A stretch of 21,157 nucleotides of DNA from Theristus sp. LFF4_11 (taxonomy: Eukaryota > Nematoda > Chromadorea > Monhysterida > Xyalidae), in the NCBI GenBank assembly GCA_030248135.1, contig JASANC010004813.1, positions 1-21,157 of the forward strand, written 5' to 3'. Positions 1 through 9,395 of the stretch are shown here, piece by piece. The first letter of the stretch is position 1. The number at the start of each line of letters is the position of its first letter. Both the position numbers and the translations under genes were made by a program. A model generated the notes under the pieces. That model saw only the letters and a program-made list of their open reading frames with translations, ran no database searches and had not been told where the DNA came from.

Positions 1-2
1 CT

Positions 3-291
3 TTTTATGGATGGGGTGTGGTCAACATTGAGTATGCCGACCAGGCTTCAGCGTTGCTACATGTATGTGCATACCTGTCGCTTGCTGGTAACACAATACT
101 TCTGAACTCATGGAAACATTTTTACAGAATGCAGCTGGGCATCTGCTCTCTCTATCATTGTACTGATTGCCTGTGTGCTTGTGCTTGTCATCGTGGGGCT
201 GCAGGCACTAATCAGCTTGGCCAAACATGCATGTGTTGCCTGGAAATCTGTGGTCGCCGTTGTTCTCTGCTACGACTGCTTTACTGCATGA
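3..291 (+). CDS. C-terminal exons of an unidentified membrane protein (partial at the window edge)
   Basis: Two exons can be joined: 3-87 (open to the left edge, frame starting at base 3) and 128-291, ending in TGA at 289-291. The intron 88-127 is only 40 nt, starts GTAACA and ends TTTTTACAG. Both sides are phase 1, so a split G|AA codon gives Glu. The second exon encodes a clear hydrophobic helix (ALSIIVLIACVLVLVIVGL, about 20 residues), then a Lys/His/Cys-containing turn, a second hydrophobic stretch (SVVAVVLC) and a short tail. The first exon is also moderately hydrophobic (ALLHVCAYLSLA). This suggests the end of a multi-pass membrane protein. I do not recognise the family; tetraspan or receptor-like proteins are possible. 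The phase agreement and the AATAAA downstream at 418 support a real gene end. Confidence 0.5.
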
Positions 292-417
292 TGTTGGTCG
301 AAGTTAGTAAAAGAGCCTATGTTTGTCCTACACAAAAATCGAATCAGAGTTATGAACTAGTCCAATTTAGAATTATTGGGATTATTTTTGAAAATGAACT
401 CCGGTCACGTTATTTGG

Positions 418-423
418 AATAAA
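418..423 (+). terminator. Poly(A) signal AATAAA of the membrane-protein gene
   Basis: A perfect AATAAA lies 127 nt after the TGA stop at 289-291, on the same strand and in A+T-rich sequence, as expected for a short 3' UTR. Confidence 0.5.
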
Positions 424-925
424 CTCATTATCACAACACCGGTAATTTTAAAACAAAACAGTATCGTATTAGTAACAAAGTGAAGCAAGCGCGTGAAAGC
501 AACACAATTTTCAAGAAAATGCAAACAAGTCAATCGATGATTACTACGTATGCCTTGATTTGAAGTCATAACAATCACACAACAACCACAACAAAATAGA
601 ACTCAAAAGAAAGCATATTTCTATTTGTTTTCAGTGTGTTTTGATATATAAGACGGCACACAGTGTACCACGAGTGGAAATGAAAATTCGTGAATGTTGA
701 AATGAAATGTAAAATGCTACATCAACAACGTCAGATTTGGTTGTCTTTGACTATTGAAGGTTAAATGCTGATTGCGACGCATGATACAGTGTATAACGGA
801 AGGTCCATGTTTTGGTATCGTTTGGTCACCTACAGTCTGTACAATTAGTCGAGTTGTCATACCGTATACATGTATCTAGTGGTGGTCGGCGTGGCGATGG
901 TTCCATTGTTGTTCATTCGTGACGT
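424..925. other. A+T-rich intergenic region between convergent gene ends
   Basis: I see no convincing exon here. The stretch separates the 3' end of the plus-strand membrane-protein gene from the 3' end of the minus-strand IL-17-like gene, so it should hold both 3' UTRs. No clear minus-strand AATAAA was found close to the IL-17-like stop at 926. Confidence 0.5.
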
Positions 926-2744
926 TCACGTCTGCACGTCTGGCTTGTCTAATTGTGCTATCACATTGGCACCGGCATTCGCGCCAGTCACCTCTCCCGA
1001 CCGTTGAAGTATACTGACGCAGCCAATAGCTAGCTCAACGTGATCTGAATAGAAGTTCGAACACACCGGATTGACGCGCAGCACGCGTAGCCTAATGGTC
1101 ACTTTGCATTTGAACTGTATAACCGGTGATAGCCGAGATTCGCATCACTCGCCTCCGGTAACACCTGGATGGACGCCTGCAGTAACATTGTAATGCGACA
1201 GCTGTTATGCGATCTTTTCAAAACGTTTGCAATACAGGTTGGGCCAAAAAAGTATCCGGTTTCAAACCGCTTTTATGGGTGTGTGGTGCGACCTTTTGAG
1301 CTGAAAGTTGCAATGCTTATAGAACACATCATGGAACTTTTCTGGCATATTTTTTTGTTTACTCAAGTAATTACAGTTTAGTTGTTTTACAGCGTACAAT
1401 GTTTGAAAAACCCACTTTCATGTAAAAACAAGTTTTTATCCTAAACAAGGATCTTAAAACGCATCATTGCTCATAGACGTCATCATCATCATCATTAAGG
1501 TTCTCATCTGGCAGTGGTTGATTGTTTTCGTTCCTTTTTCTTCATCGTCTTCGGCCAATTGCCGTTTGTCAGCTGCTCAATCTGCGCACCATTGTTCTCA
1601 ATTATAGCGTTCATTCGATGTTAGCAATTGAGCAGCACTTTCTCGCCGCAGTTCAACATTCTAGTTCTGGGGGCACGTTAAGCAGCTCGTCTATGCGTCT
1701 CCGGTGACCACCAGCGTTGAAGATTTCGAAGACGAATTCTTGGTAGTTTGCCAGATCGACTGAGACGTTGGACTGCGGCAGAACGTGCTGCTCAGTTTCC
1801 AGCATCGAATGAATGCTATCATTGAGAGCAATGGCGCGCACATTGAGCAGGATTGATTGGACGAAGGCGATGATGAAGAAGAGGACAAAGACAATCAACC
1901 ACTGCCAGATGAGAACTTGGTGACGATGATATGAGCAACGATGCGTTTTGAGATTCTCGGGGAACATTTGCTTTTGCATGAATAAATCGATTTTTTAAAC
2001 ATTACGCTGTAAAATTAAATTTACTTGACTTTTAAACAAAAAAAATGTCAGAAAAAATTCATGATGTATTCTATCAGCGCTGAAAATTCAGCTCAATAGG
2101 TCTTACTACACGCTAGTGACAGCAGCTTGAAACCGGATATACTTTTTTGGCCCAAATGATTATAGGTGGTTCAGATTTCAGCTTCAGAATTAATGCAATC
2201 GCGAGATCGAAGCGTTTTAAAAATTGACGTTTTTTATCTCCTTGTATACTAGACATTGACAGGTGTCGATAAACAAACGGACTAACCGATTTCGGTCAAC
2301 ATTCGTCTGCCAGAACCAGGGACAAAGCGCAATTTCCATAATCGATTTATCGGTGTCATCGGTGTCGTTAGCGTGCGGCTTATGCGGACAACGCTGGTCG
2401 CCAGCAAGATGCTGCTTGTGGCTTGGTGGCGGCGGCAGCTCGCCAACGTTGAACAAGTGACCGGTGTTGCCGACGATATACGGCAGCTGCAGCACACTCA
2501 AGTGATTCTGACTTTTGTTCAACGCCCATTGGCCATATTTGTGTTCGTGCGCGCACTTGTCGCTCTCTGCTAACGATGCGTCTGGTGAGCGTTTTTGTGT
2601 ACGTCTATGAGTATGAACTGACGGATCTTCGGTTTGTTTTCGGTAGAGAAATTCAACGAACGTCATCCGGGGCGCAACACTATGCACCAACACGCACGAC
2701 CACACACAGCCAGTAATCACAACCAATGCAAAATTGTTTTGCAT
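926..2744 (-). CDS. Secreted IL-17-like cytokine (two exons)
   Basis: Exon 1 is 2744-2250. It starts at an ATG followed by a signal-peptide-like stretch (FALVVITGCVWSCVLVHSVA), then a long variable region with basic and Pro-rich parts. It ends in the IL-17 family signature: LCPWFWQTNVDRNRL followed by a C-x-C (TCQC). Exon 2 carries the typical end of the domain: VLRVNPVCSNFY, then HVELAIGCVS, with TGA at 926-928. The simplest splice is a donor at 2249 (CTA|GTATAC) to an acceptor at 1115 (TTATACAG), exon 2 = 1114-926. Both sides are phase 0, giving 227 residues with cysteines spaced CQC-x3-C. An acceptor at 1177 would add a middle segment (EASDANLGYHRLYS) but needs a one-base frameshift at the T run 1103-1105. 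IL-17 family members are secreted cystine-knot-like ligands of IL-17 receptors; nematodes are known to have such ligands (ILC-17 type). The family call rests on the motifs; the splice is uncertain. Confidence 0.7.
1653..1770 (-). pseudogene. Transposase fragment in the centre of element A (minus strand)
   Basis: The minus-strand frame through the single-copy centre includes RRRIDELLNVPPEL, which resembles the region just before the C-terminal helix of mariner-type transposases, where an IDEL-type helix leads to an EML/EL turn. It runs into the left arm, where the next transposase segment (RMNAIIENNGAQIEQ) is read in another frame. Several stops and frame changes show it is decayed. Confidence 0.5.
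1767..1856 (+). pseudogene. Transposase C-terminus copy in the right arm of element A
   Basis: The plus-strand frame reads QNVLLSFQHRMNAIIESNG followed by AHIEQD and TGA. This matches the usual end of Tc1/mariner-type transposases (FxxRxxxCIxxNGGHIE). Just downstream, in a shifted frame, comes an acidic tail (DEGDDEEEDKDN, then PLPDENL). The left arm encodes a second, inverted copy of the same segment on the minus strand. Confidence 0.6.
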
Positions 2745-3113
2745 TTTACTCCTCTATATTTTTTCTTATTGTCACGTGATAAACTTCCAATGCGATGTGG
2801 TACCTGTGAACTGAAATGAAAGAACTGGATTGTAAAAGCGATATAATAGAACATTTTTTGGTAAAAATCTGATTTGGATAGAAGGTGAGTGAGCGGACAA
2901 AAGATGTTTATATCAGCTAATCGTAGCTTAAGAAAAACATCGACCATGAAACCGAAAGCCAGAAAACTGTTCTGTTCACCCACGCAAATAAACGCACGCA
3001 TCTTCAACTTATCGGACATATCTCAACTGGCTTCATTTCTAATAATCCAAATAGAAAGTAACCATTACTAACTCAAGAGTTGTTTCATTGCGAAAGAAAG
3101 TTCAGCAGGTAAG
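2745..3113. other. Upstream region of the IL-17-like gene, no exon recognised
   Basis: This A+T-rich stretch is 5' of the IL-17-like start and should hold its promoter and 5' UTR. The open frames across it on both strands look like chance: no domain, signal peptide or convincing splice sites. Confidence 0.4.
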
Positions 3114-3861
3114 TACAGGGTGTCTCAAAACAACTAAATGAACAAAACGCTCGTTCTCGTGTTTGGTCCAACATTTATACCTCTGAAATGTTGTGAACAT
3201 AGCTTAAAAAACGTTTGCCATTGATAGTGTTAGAATGTCATTTGGAATTCTACAATTTGGGTGCGCAGCAACTTCTTTAATTTAAGGTGAAAACATCGGA
3301 CAAATTCACGCTTGTTTCTTGGTCTAACGCTGGCCCAGCCAGAGGTTTTTTAATCCAAACGCGTGCTGCTTCTATTTAGAAAAAGGTGTGCAGAAGCAGA
3401 AGGTAATTTTTAAATGTACTCATTTGGATTGATCTGTTATGGGATCTGTAAAAGTCTAGAGTTATTTCAACTTTCAAGGGAAGAAGAAAATGTAAATAAT
3501 CAAGCTTCAATTTTGCTCACAGGCACCTTTCAGTTTTGAGATTTTTAAGTTTGTGATTTTTCTTCAAAAAATCATTTTCATTTAAAAGACTAAACTAAAA
3601 AATTTTGCAATTGTCAGAGAATCGAAAAAAGGCAGATTAAAAGTGCAATAACTTGCAATGAACAATAGTCGTCAGAGCGTGCATTTGCGGCAGACGATTT
3701 GCAAACGCTGCTGTGCTACTATGCTTAAATGTTTTCAAATAAAATTTTGACACAATTAACGGCAAACAGTTCTTGAACTGTGTTTCCAATTTCAGACATA
3801 AACGTTGAATCAAACTCGAGGAGTCGTTTTGACCATTGTAATTTTTATGTGACAGCCTGTA
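3114..3861. mobile_element. Decayed foldback element B with mariner-like ends
   Basis: The left end is TACAGGGTGTCTCAAAAC (3114) and the right end is an imperfect inverted copy, GTGACAGCCTGTA (3849-3861). Subterminal sequence also matches in inverted orientation, for example ACAAAACGCTCGTTCTCG near 3150 against the reverse complement of CGAGGAGTCGTTTTGACC near 3818-3835, and ACGTTTGCCATTGATAGTGT near 3210 against a matching segment near 3752-3775. The arms are about 130-150 bp and clearly diverged. No transposase fragment was recognised in the A+T-rich centre. Confidence 0.6.
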
Positions 3862-5204
3862 TACTGGATACTCGAAAACAACATTTTACGCTGCTTAAAA
3901 GCACAAATTTTGGCTGTGGTTGTGATTTCTAATTGAAGAAAACAAAGTTCTGGAAACTGGATGCTGGGAAAATTGGGAAATAAAACGATTTTTAACATAA
4001 ATAAAATGGTTTTTACCTGGCAGTAAAAAAACTAGTTTTTCTGGTATTGTAAAAACGGTTTTTTTACCAACCCTCAAATGTGGCTGTAAGGAATACAAGC
4101 AGTAAATCGAACGAGACGTGCGTATTGAATAATTTTATTTTAGGAAAATTGAAGAGAAAAACAATAGCTCAATATCGACGGTTAGTTCGTAAATATATCA
4201 AGTATATCATAAACATGATAGACTGTAAAAAATACCGAATTTTAGCTTTCTAGCTTGCGTAGGTATCATCGTCGTGAGCTGTTCTGCTCGTCACGTACCA
4301 TAAAATTCATCATAGTATGACTATAAAGGTTTTGTTAACAAATTAGAATTTACGTATCTAAAAATGCAACTGATTGTCTCAAGTGGTCCTATTCATCGGC
4401 AATTTGAGCATATTTGTGGTAAATGACGCAATGAAAATGGGTGTTTGTTATTTGCAGTTAATGCGGACAGTCTAAAAATGCTGGCTAGCCTCAAATCTTC
4501 TATTCTTGCGATTGCAAATACGTATTGAAGCATTGTTTACGCATCATCTAGTTATACATAGCTACGTATCGCTAAGACGAACACACGCGATGAAATATGT
4601 CAATCTTAACGAACTTTGTAAGAGCATCACAGGCTAGACAAATTGAAATTGCTAAATTTAGAACGGTGACTCAAGAGCCTGATTGTTTGAAGACGAAATG
4701 TCAGTCACATTGATTGTTGTAACGTAATCTGACCTTTCGTTCACCCCGATGACGTTTAAATTGAAATAACCGCAAAAAGGTATCTAGCGATCAGCACTCG
4801 CGGTGACGGTGCGCAGCGCAGAAAGCGAAAACTGAATTGTAATTTTTGCAGAGGGCAAAAAGTGAAGCACGAACAAAACTGTCACTGGCTCCAGAAACTA
4901 TTCGGTTGGGTTGAAACTTCATTCAATTTGTCGGTGGGGGTGGAGGGCGTGCTCCAAATAAAATAAAAAAGTAAAAAATAAATTAACAGGCACCAGTAAG
5001 CTCCCACGCATGTTTATGAAGAATAATGTCAATTTACATGACAAATTTTCTACAAACGAAAACTGACGGTTGCACAATATTCATGTAAGTCAATAAAAGT
5101 AAGAACAACGACGATTAATCAAATCGACAAAAGATGCAACGCGAGGTAACAATAGAACATGTTATACGGTGGTGACACACTGCACGCACTGGTGTGTGTC
5201 TTAC

Positions 5205-5273
5205 TGCTGTCATTATGGTAGCCACCGCTGTGTTCTCGAAGTTTGTGACGTCAGTGCTACCAGCGCTTGCCAT
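5205..5273 (-). CDS. Weak candidate first exon of an unidentified gene
   Basis: On the minus strand an ATG at 5273 directly follows an AG (GGACGCAG|ATG). The frame stays open for 23 codons to a good donor, GCA|GTAAGA, phase 0. The predicted start (MASAGSTDVTNFENTAV) is composition-wise protein-like but has no recognised domain. A phase-0 acceptor at about 4837 (TTACAATTCAG) would continue it by only 15 codons to a stop. On the plus strand the same interval encodes a hydrophobic stretch with no start or acceptor. Either may be chance. Confidence 0.15.
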
Positions 5274-6630
5274 CTGCGTCCTACAGCTTATAATAAGCAT
5301 CGTGAAAGGAGGCGTAACCGTTTATGACCTATGTATACTGCTACCGTAGTACTCGGCACTTCGGCATTTGCAAATTTCAATGGTGTGGGCAAATTTAAAA
5401 TTACACATTGAGTTTTACTTTGGGTAAACTTTCCACATATTTTAACAAAATAATTTCAAACTTCAAGCAAGGCGAGCAGAAACCGTAAAAACTCGGCATG
5501 TGAACTTCAGATAGACCTTACATTTAGCGAATACCAACCACAAGTAAAACTAAGTAGCTACTCTGGTACATGAATGACAAGTCTGATGATACCAAGTAAT
5601 ACTAAGTATTTATTAATAATAGTTTCATAACCTACAAAACGTAGTTTTATTAATATTCTTTGGACGCTTATGCAATTAACCCTTACGGTCACTGATTGCA
5701 TAATATATGCTCAAGACCTTTTTATGGCGATCGACGTCAGCTATACGTAGCACCACAGGTCAAAGTACGGCTGTTTATAATTGGTTCTGTCCATCCAATC
5801 CAATGTTTATTGCTTTTTTACGAACTGAAGTGTCAATGACAAGGGTTCTCTGATGTTTGATAAAAAACCTGATGAGCCGATTTGGTTTCTACTTTTTGCC
5901 GCTGTGATGCGCGTCATGCAAAACAGTGGTTGTTTACGACATGTAGTTGACAACTCTTGTCAACCACGGCGTGACAGTTTACTGACGTCATTGCCATACT
6001 TTCAAAATTTTCAATTTTGTGTAACTGTGTCAATGAGTTATTATTTCTGAAGAAGTCTTTCAAAAGCTAGATGAAACTTGAAGCCTGACAGTTTGCAGTT
6101 TCGATGCACTGATGTTGTTGGTAGTTTTTATTCAGTGTTTGCACTTTAATAAGGCTCAATTATCGGGTAACTTGCAAAAAAAAAAGAAAATTCATATTCG
6201 GATGGCAATTCGGCGTCGGTCAAATATGAGCGAATGCAGACTCGAAAAGAATGGCGAGAACCGTTAGAAACTTTTTATCTGACCAATTCATAAATTTATA
6301 AAGAATTTTAAACTAATAGATTTCAGTTTTCAAAGTTATCATGTTTAAAATGTCATTGAAAGCAAAAGGAATTTGAGCGGACGTTGCGTAGCGGAGACGC
6401 GGACACAAACGTGTGTGTCACGCACGCATCATTTGTTAAAATGCCGAACTGCAACCACAGCAGGTAACTTAAAAGTACAAAGTTTGGAACAGTAGCGACC
6501 TGTTTATCCCTCGTTAAACAAATCAATATCAATACCACTCTTTTCAACCAAACATCCGTTTCTATTCCGGTTTAGTAAATAACAGTTGCTGCGCCTACGC
6601 CTCAGATAAATGATTTTCGAAATCTGTATG

Positions 6631-6699
6631 GCGCTCCGCGACGTTTTAAGTCAGGTTTCGATTCGACCTTTAAGCGCCGAAACCTGACGTCGCTGGAGC
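6631..6699. repeat. Imperfect hairpin of about 70 nt
   Basis: The arms TCAGGTTTCG (6651-6660) and CGAAACCTGA (6678-6687) pair perfectly around a 17-nt loop. A second stem outside it pairs GCGACG (6638-6643) with CGTCGC (6688-6693), and a third pairs GCTCC (6633-6637) with GGAGC (6695-6699), with a 7-nt bulge on the 5' side. That is 21 base pairs, G+C-richer than the surroundings. It could be a small foldback repeat or a small structured RNA precursor; the sequence alone does not decide. Confidence 0.5.
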
Positions 6700-7119
6700 C
6701 TTTGTGGGATTTCTGAGTATTGCTCTCATGCTCTTCAAATCTTGCCTTGCTTCTAATCACTGCATTTTGCCAGCAGTTCAAACTTTACAGTAAACATTTA
6801 CCAGTTATTGAAGAAAGTTTAAAATTTTCTTCCATGTGAAACCAACAGTTTTTTGAACGTTACTGCAATTTTATTTTCAACCCCTCAGTGAGGTGGAAGG
6901 AGAACCTTCTATCCAAACACAATTGAGCCATCCTCATCTTTATCCGTCAAAAATCTAAGCGTTGATTTGCTTTGATTTTAGTCAACAAGCAATGTTTTGA
7001 CTCAATTCAATCACAAAACTGTAGAACGCCAGAACAAAATGTTACTCCGACCGAAGGTACCGAGCGGTCACCACGATTACAGTTGCATTGATCGTTGAAG
7101 TTGAAGTTCTACATTGAAG

Positions 7120-7140
7120 TCTCACCAAATATTGGTGAGA
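7120..7140. repeat. Short perfect palindrome
   Basis: TCTCACCAA and TTGGTGAGA flank a 3-nt centre (ATA). It is too short to assign a role and may be chance in A+T-rich sequence. Confidence 0.3.
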
Positions 7141-7429
7141 TGACTGTTGGCACAAAAGCTGCGTAAACCCAAAACAGCAGACACAATGTAACATCACCAA
7201 AAACATTGTACATGTACATCACAAAGTGTTGTCCGTATCAGCTTGTTCACACTTATGGGTAATCATTTTTTTAAACTACCTGCAAAAAAGCTTAGCACAT
7301 GTTGCATGTTCTGCGACAAACTTTGTAATTTTTATTCGATGCACATTGGCCAATTCGCGCCCAAAACGTACAATACACGTTGCGATCAACGCATGCTAAA
7401 AAAGGTTCAGAAAGTTTTTGTGTTTGGTT

Positions 7430-7672
7430 TTACATGACATAAAACTCCCATATTATAAACACTGTCATAGTTAATGCAAATGAACGCATGGGCAAAATAC
7501 CGTTTTGCTGAATAGTAGTACTCCAGTAATGACAGAGGCCGCACGAACGTCGACAATGTTGCTGCATCCATGTTGGGTTACTGGTGCATTCGCCGTTGGA
7601 CGCCCAATACGAGCACCACTCGTTCTCGTCCAGACATTTGCGCGAACTCACAAGCGGGGAGCGCTGAACCGG
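7430..7672 (-). CDS. ShK-domain exon (partial gene)
   Basis: The minus-strand exon begins after an acceptor at 7673 (GTGATTCAG) or at 7664 (GGTTCAG), both phase 0. It encodes a complete ShKT domain at 7636-7532: CLDENEWC, YWASNGEC, NPTWM, then C-x3-C-x2-C. All six cysteines, the Asp after the first Cys and the NPxxM turn are present. ShK domains are short disulfide-rich modules, named after a sea-anemone peptide, very common in nematode secreted proteins and often attached to enzymes. After the domain the frame runs to a stop at 7430, but a donor at 7500 (ACG|GTATTT) could end the exon earlier. No upstream exon with a matching phase was found nearby. It may be its own gene, or a downstream exon of the ShK gene at 12456-14488, separated by transposons. 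Confidence 0.6.
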   Translation of the reverse strand, partial: PVQRSPLVSSRKCLDENEWCSYWASNGECTSNPTWMQQHCRRSCGLCHYWSTTIQQNGILPMRSFALTMTVFIIWEFYVM

Positions 7673-8243
7673 CTGAATCACAACGAAACGTCAGAAGTGA
7701 CAATTCTCTTGAACATGAACATGAACGTGAAGCGCTAACATGAACGTGCGTATGAATGTGCGTGTGTTCTAAATCTGAAGCGCGCTGTTTTTGCTTCATG
7801 AATGTGTAGCGAAGTGACGCGCGCTGAAGCGCGCTGACCCGCTTCAACCTCCATGAATGACGTTTTACTGACCGTGCAGCTATGTTTTCACAGAGCTACG
7901 CGTCACACTGCTTCATAAATGTGCCTTTAGGGAACTCGGATCATTTTGCCGACTTTGAATTCCCGCGTCATTCATAAAACTGTTGACCTACAATGTAGTG
8001 CGCGCATTGAGTCTTGGGACCAAAATAAAAGAACATATGTACCACCATTACAAATTGTATTTTGTACTTTTTCTAAATGAATGAAACATGCTTTTGTATT
8101 TTCAAGATGATTCTTTTGGTTTTTTGGTTTTTTTTGGTCGAAATAAGCAAATTTCTTCAAGTTTCAATCCTTGAGGTTGAACCATAATTGAGAACGAGCC
8201 GTGCCGAGCCATAATGCTTTTTGAGGCACCTTGCATATACATG
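7673..8243. other. Region upstream of the ShK exon, no exon recognised
   Basis: It contains short repeated words: ACATGAAC/GTG units around 7707-7750 and GAAGCGCGCTG near 7779 and 7825. Nearby a GCTTCAT-AATGTG segment occurs in both orientations (about 7793 and 7909), suggesting a small decayed inverted repeat. The part at 7950-8042 resembles 11195-11277. No protein-like frame stands out. Confidence 0.35.
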
Positions 8244-8330
8244 TACAGGGTGGGCCAAAAAAAGGTTCCAATTCTAAAATGCTCTCACTGGCGTGTGCTA
8301 AGGTGTTTACAGCTGAAAATTGGAACACTA

Positions 8331-9255
8331 TTAGAAAACATTTGGAGGTTTTTCTGACCTAATTGTTGTCACGATATGTTGCCCCTGTCACTCACTACAG
8401 CAAAATATCTGGAAAATATGAAAAATCGACAAATGTTGTAAAATGCAGAGGGTTGATTTAGCTGCAACAAAGGGACCTCATGGCTTAAAATTTGGAACAC
8501 TGTTGGAACACTTTGGGAGCTTTTTTGTGATCAAAAATTTTACAGTGGTTTACACGTTTCAGTTTATTTTTACAGTGTATTTTTTTAAAAAATAGCGATT
8601 TTTGACGAAAAAACAACGTTCACCCATAATCTCACTGTTTATCATTGCTCATACCGACTTGCGAACTGATGTATCGCCACGCGGGGGAAAAATAAATTTT
8701 GTACGAAATTGCCGAACCACTGTGGATAACTTATTCGCATGTTCCCACCAATTGCCAAACCAGACTCGCTTCTCTGCCGTCCACTTAACCATGATGGCAG
8801 CAACGACTGAAAATGGAATTGCATCTTTCACTGCAGAAAACAACCAGTCTGCTATGGTGAAAAGTATCAGAGTGACAAATTGTGTGAATTAAAAAAGAAA
8901 AAAAAACAGTTTGCATCTGGAAAGATAAATTCGCATCTGCTCTGGGCTGAACCGCTCACGCACGCTCAGACTCCAAGTGAAACATCAGGTTGATCAAACA
9001 CTGTTCAAATGCAATTCAGCATTCGGCATTTCCAAGCTACTGTATGTGCGTATTGTTTTTTTCATCTTTTTTGTGTTGTGAGCACTCGGGTTTTCACCAA
9101 CGTTCATCATTTGGTCTTTGTTACAGCTAAATTAACTTTCTGCGTTTTACCACATTTGTCGATTTTTCATGTTTTTCAGATATTCTGCTGTAGTGAGTGA
9201 TAGGGGCAACATACCGTGAAAAAAAATTTGGTCAGAAAAACCTCCAAATTTTTTC
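8331..9255. mobile_element. Nested Tc1-like element D inside the left arm of element C
   Basis: Inverted arms of about 145 bp: AGAAAACATTTGGAGG near 8333 against CCTCCAAATTTTTTCT near 9241, and TGTTGCCCCTGTCACTCACT near 8377 against AGTGAGTGATAGGGGCAACA near 9193. The match continues inward to about 8475 and 9110. It sits between TA dinucleotides. The other arm of element C has the flanking sequence uninterrupted, which marks this as a later insertion. It contains a transposase remnant at 8649-8843 on the minus strand. Confidence 0.7.
8649..8843 (-). pseudogene. Transposase N-terminal helix-turn-helix remnant in element D
   Basis: The frame includes VKWTAEKRVWFGNWW, then STVVRQFRTKF, then FPPRGDTSVRKSV. 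This resembles the N-terminal helix-turn-helix region of IS630/Tc1-like transposases (DUF4817-type: a WT.EERV...Y start, a VxRxFRxKFG segment, a PP...TIRRW segment). The frame ends in a stop after this domain and no DDE catalytic part follows, so it is a truncated, inactive copy. Confidence 0.55.
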
Positions 9256-9395
9256 TATAGTCGTCCTGGATAATTTGTAGTATTAGCTGATTGGCTGGTG
9301 GTTTTGCCTGAATGTCAAGTTCAAAAAAAGAAATTTAATCCTTTTTATAGTTTTTTGATTTTTGATGTGCGAGCATTTGTGAGGCAAATGGTCTT

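Larger units (their letters stand above)
1233..2162. mobile_element. Palindromic (foldback) mariner-derived element A, inside the IL-17-like intron
   Basis: The left end reads TACAGGTTGGGCCAAAAAAG (1233) and the right end is its inverted copy, CTTTTTTGGCCCAAATG (about 2144-2155), degenerate to the final TA near 2162. The two halves are inverted copies over roughly 400 bp each: the left arm runs to about 1655 and the right arm starts near 1765. Both arms contain the same internal text, for example TCTCATCTGGCAGTGGTTGA at 1502 and its reverse complement near 1895-1915. Only about 110 bp in the centre is single copy. Both arms encode pieces of a transposase C-terminus with an acidic tail. The element makes up most of the intron 1115-2249. 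Ends and coding match IS630-Tc1-mariner elements; frames are broken, so it is non-autonomous. Confidence 0.75.
3862..7429. other. Long A+T-rich region with almost no recognisable genes
   Basis: About 3.5 kb with frequent stops in all frames. I found no domain-bearing exon. Local features are short inverted repeats built on GGTTTTTACC / TAAAAAAAC around 4010-4075, a weak candidate first exon at 5205-5273 (-), a strong hairpin at 6631-6699 and a short palindrome at 7120-7140. It could contain long introns or regulatory DNA of the flanking genes. Confidence 0.4.

Noticed and set aside
18..422. 134-codon open frame at the left edge as a single gene
   Set aside because: It begins at GTG and shifts out of the hydrophobic frame; the two-exon model with a phase-matched 40-nt intron explains the sequence better.
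1024..1064. tRNA-like words (TAGCTCAACGTG and AGTTCGAACAC)
   Set aside because: No cloverleaf can be formed, and the interval is coding antisense within the IL-17-like exon.
2263..2573. Plus-strand open frames opposite IL-17-like exon 1
   Set aside because: Shadow frames of the minus-strand exon; no domains or starts with context.
7578..7847. Minus-strand 89-codon frame overlapping the ShK exon
   Set aside because: Alternative frame of the ShK exon and its repeat-like 5' flank, with His/Ser-rich low-complexity sequence.
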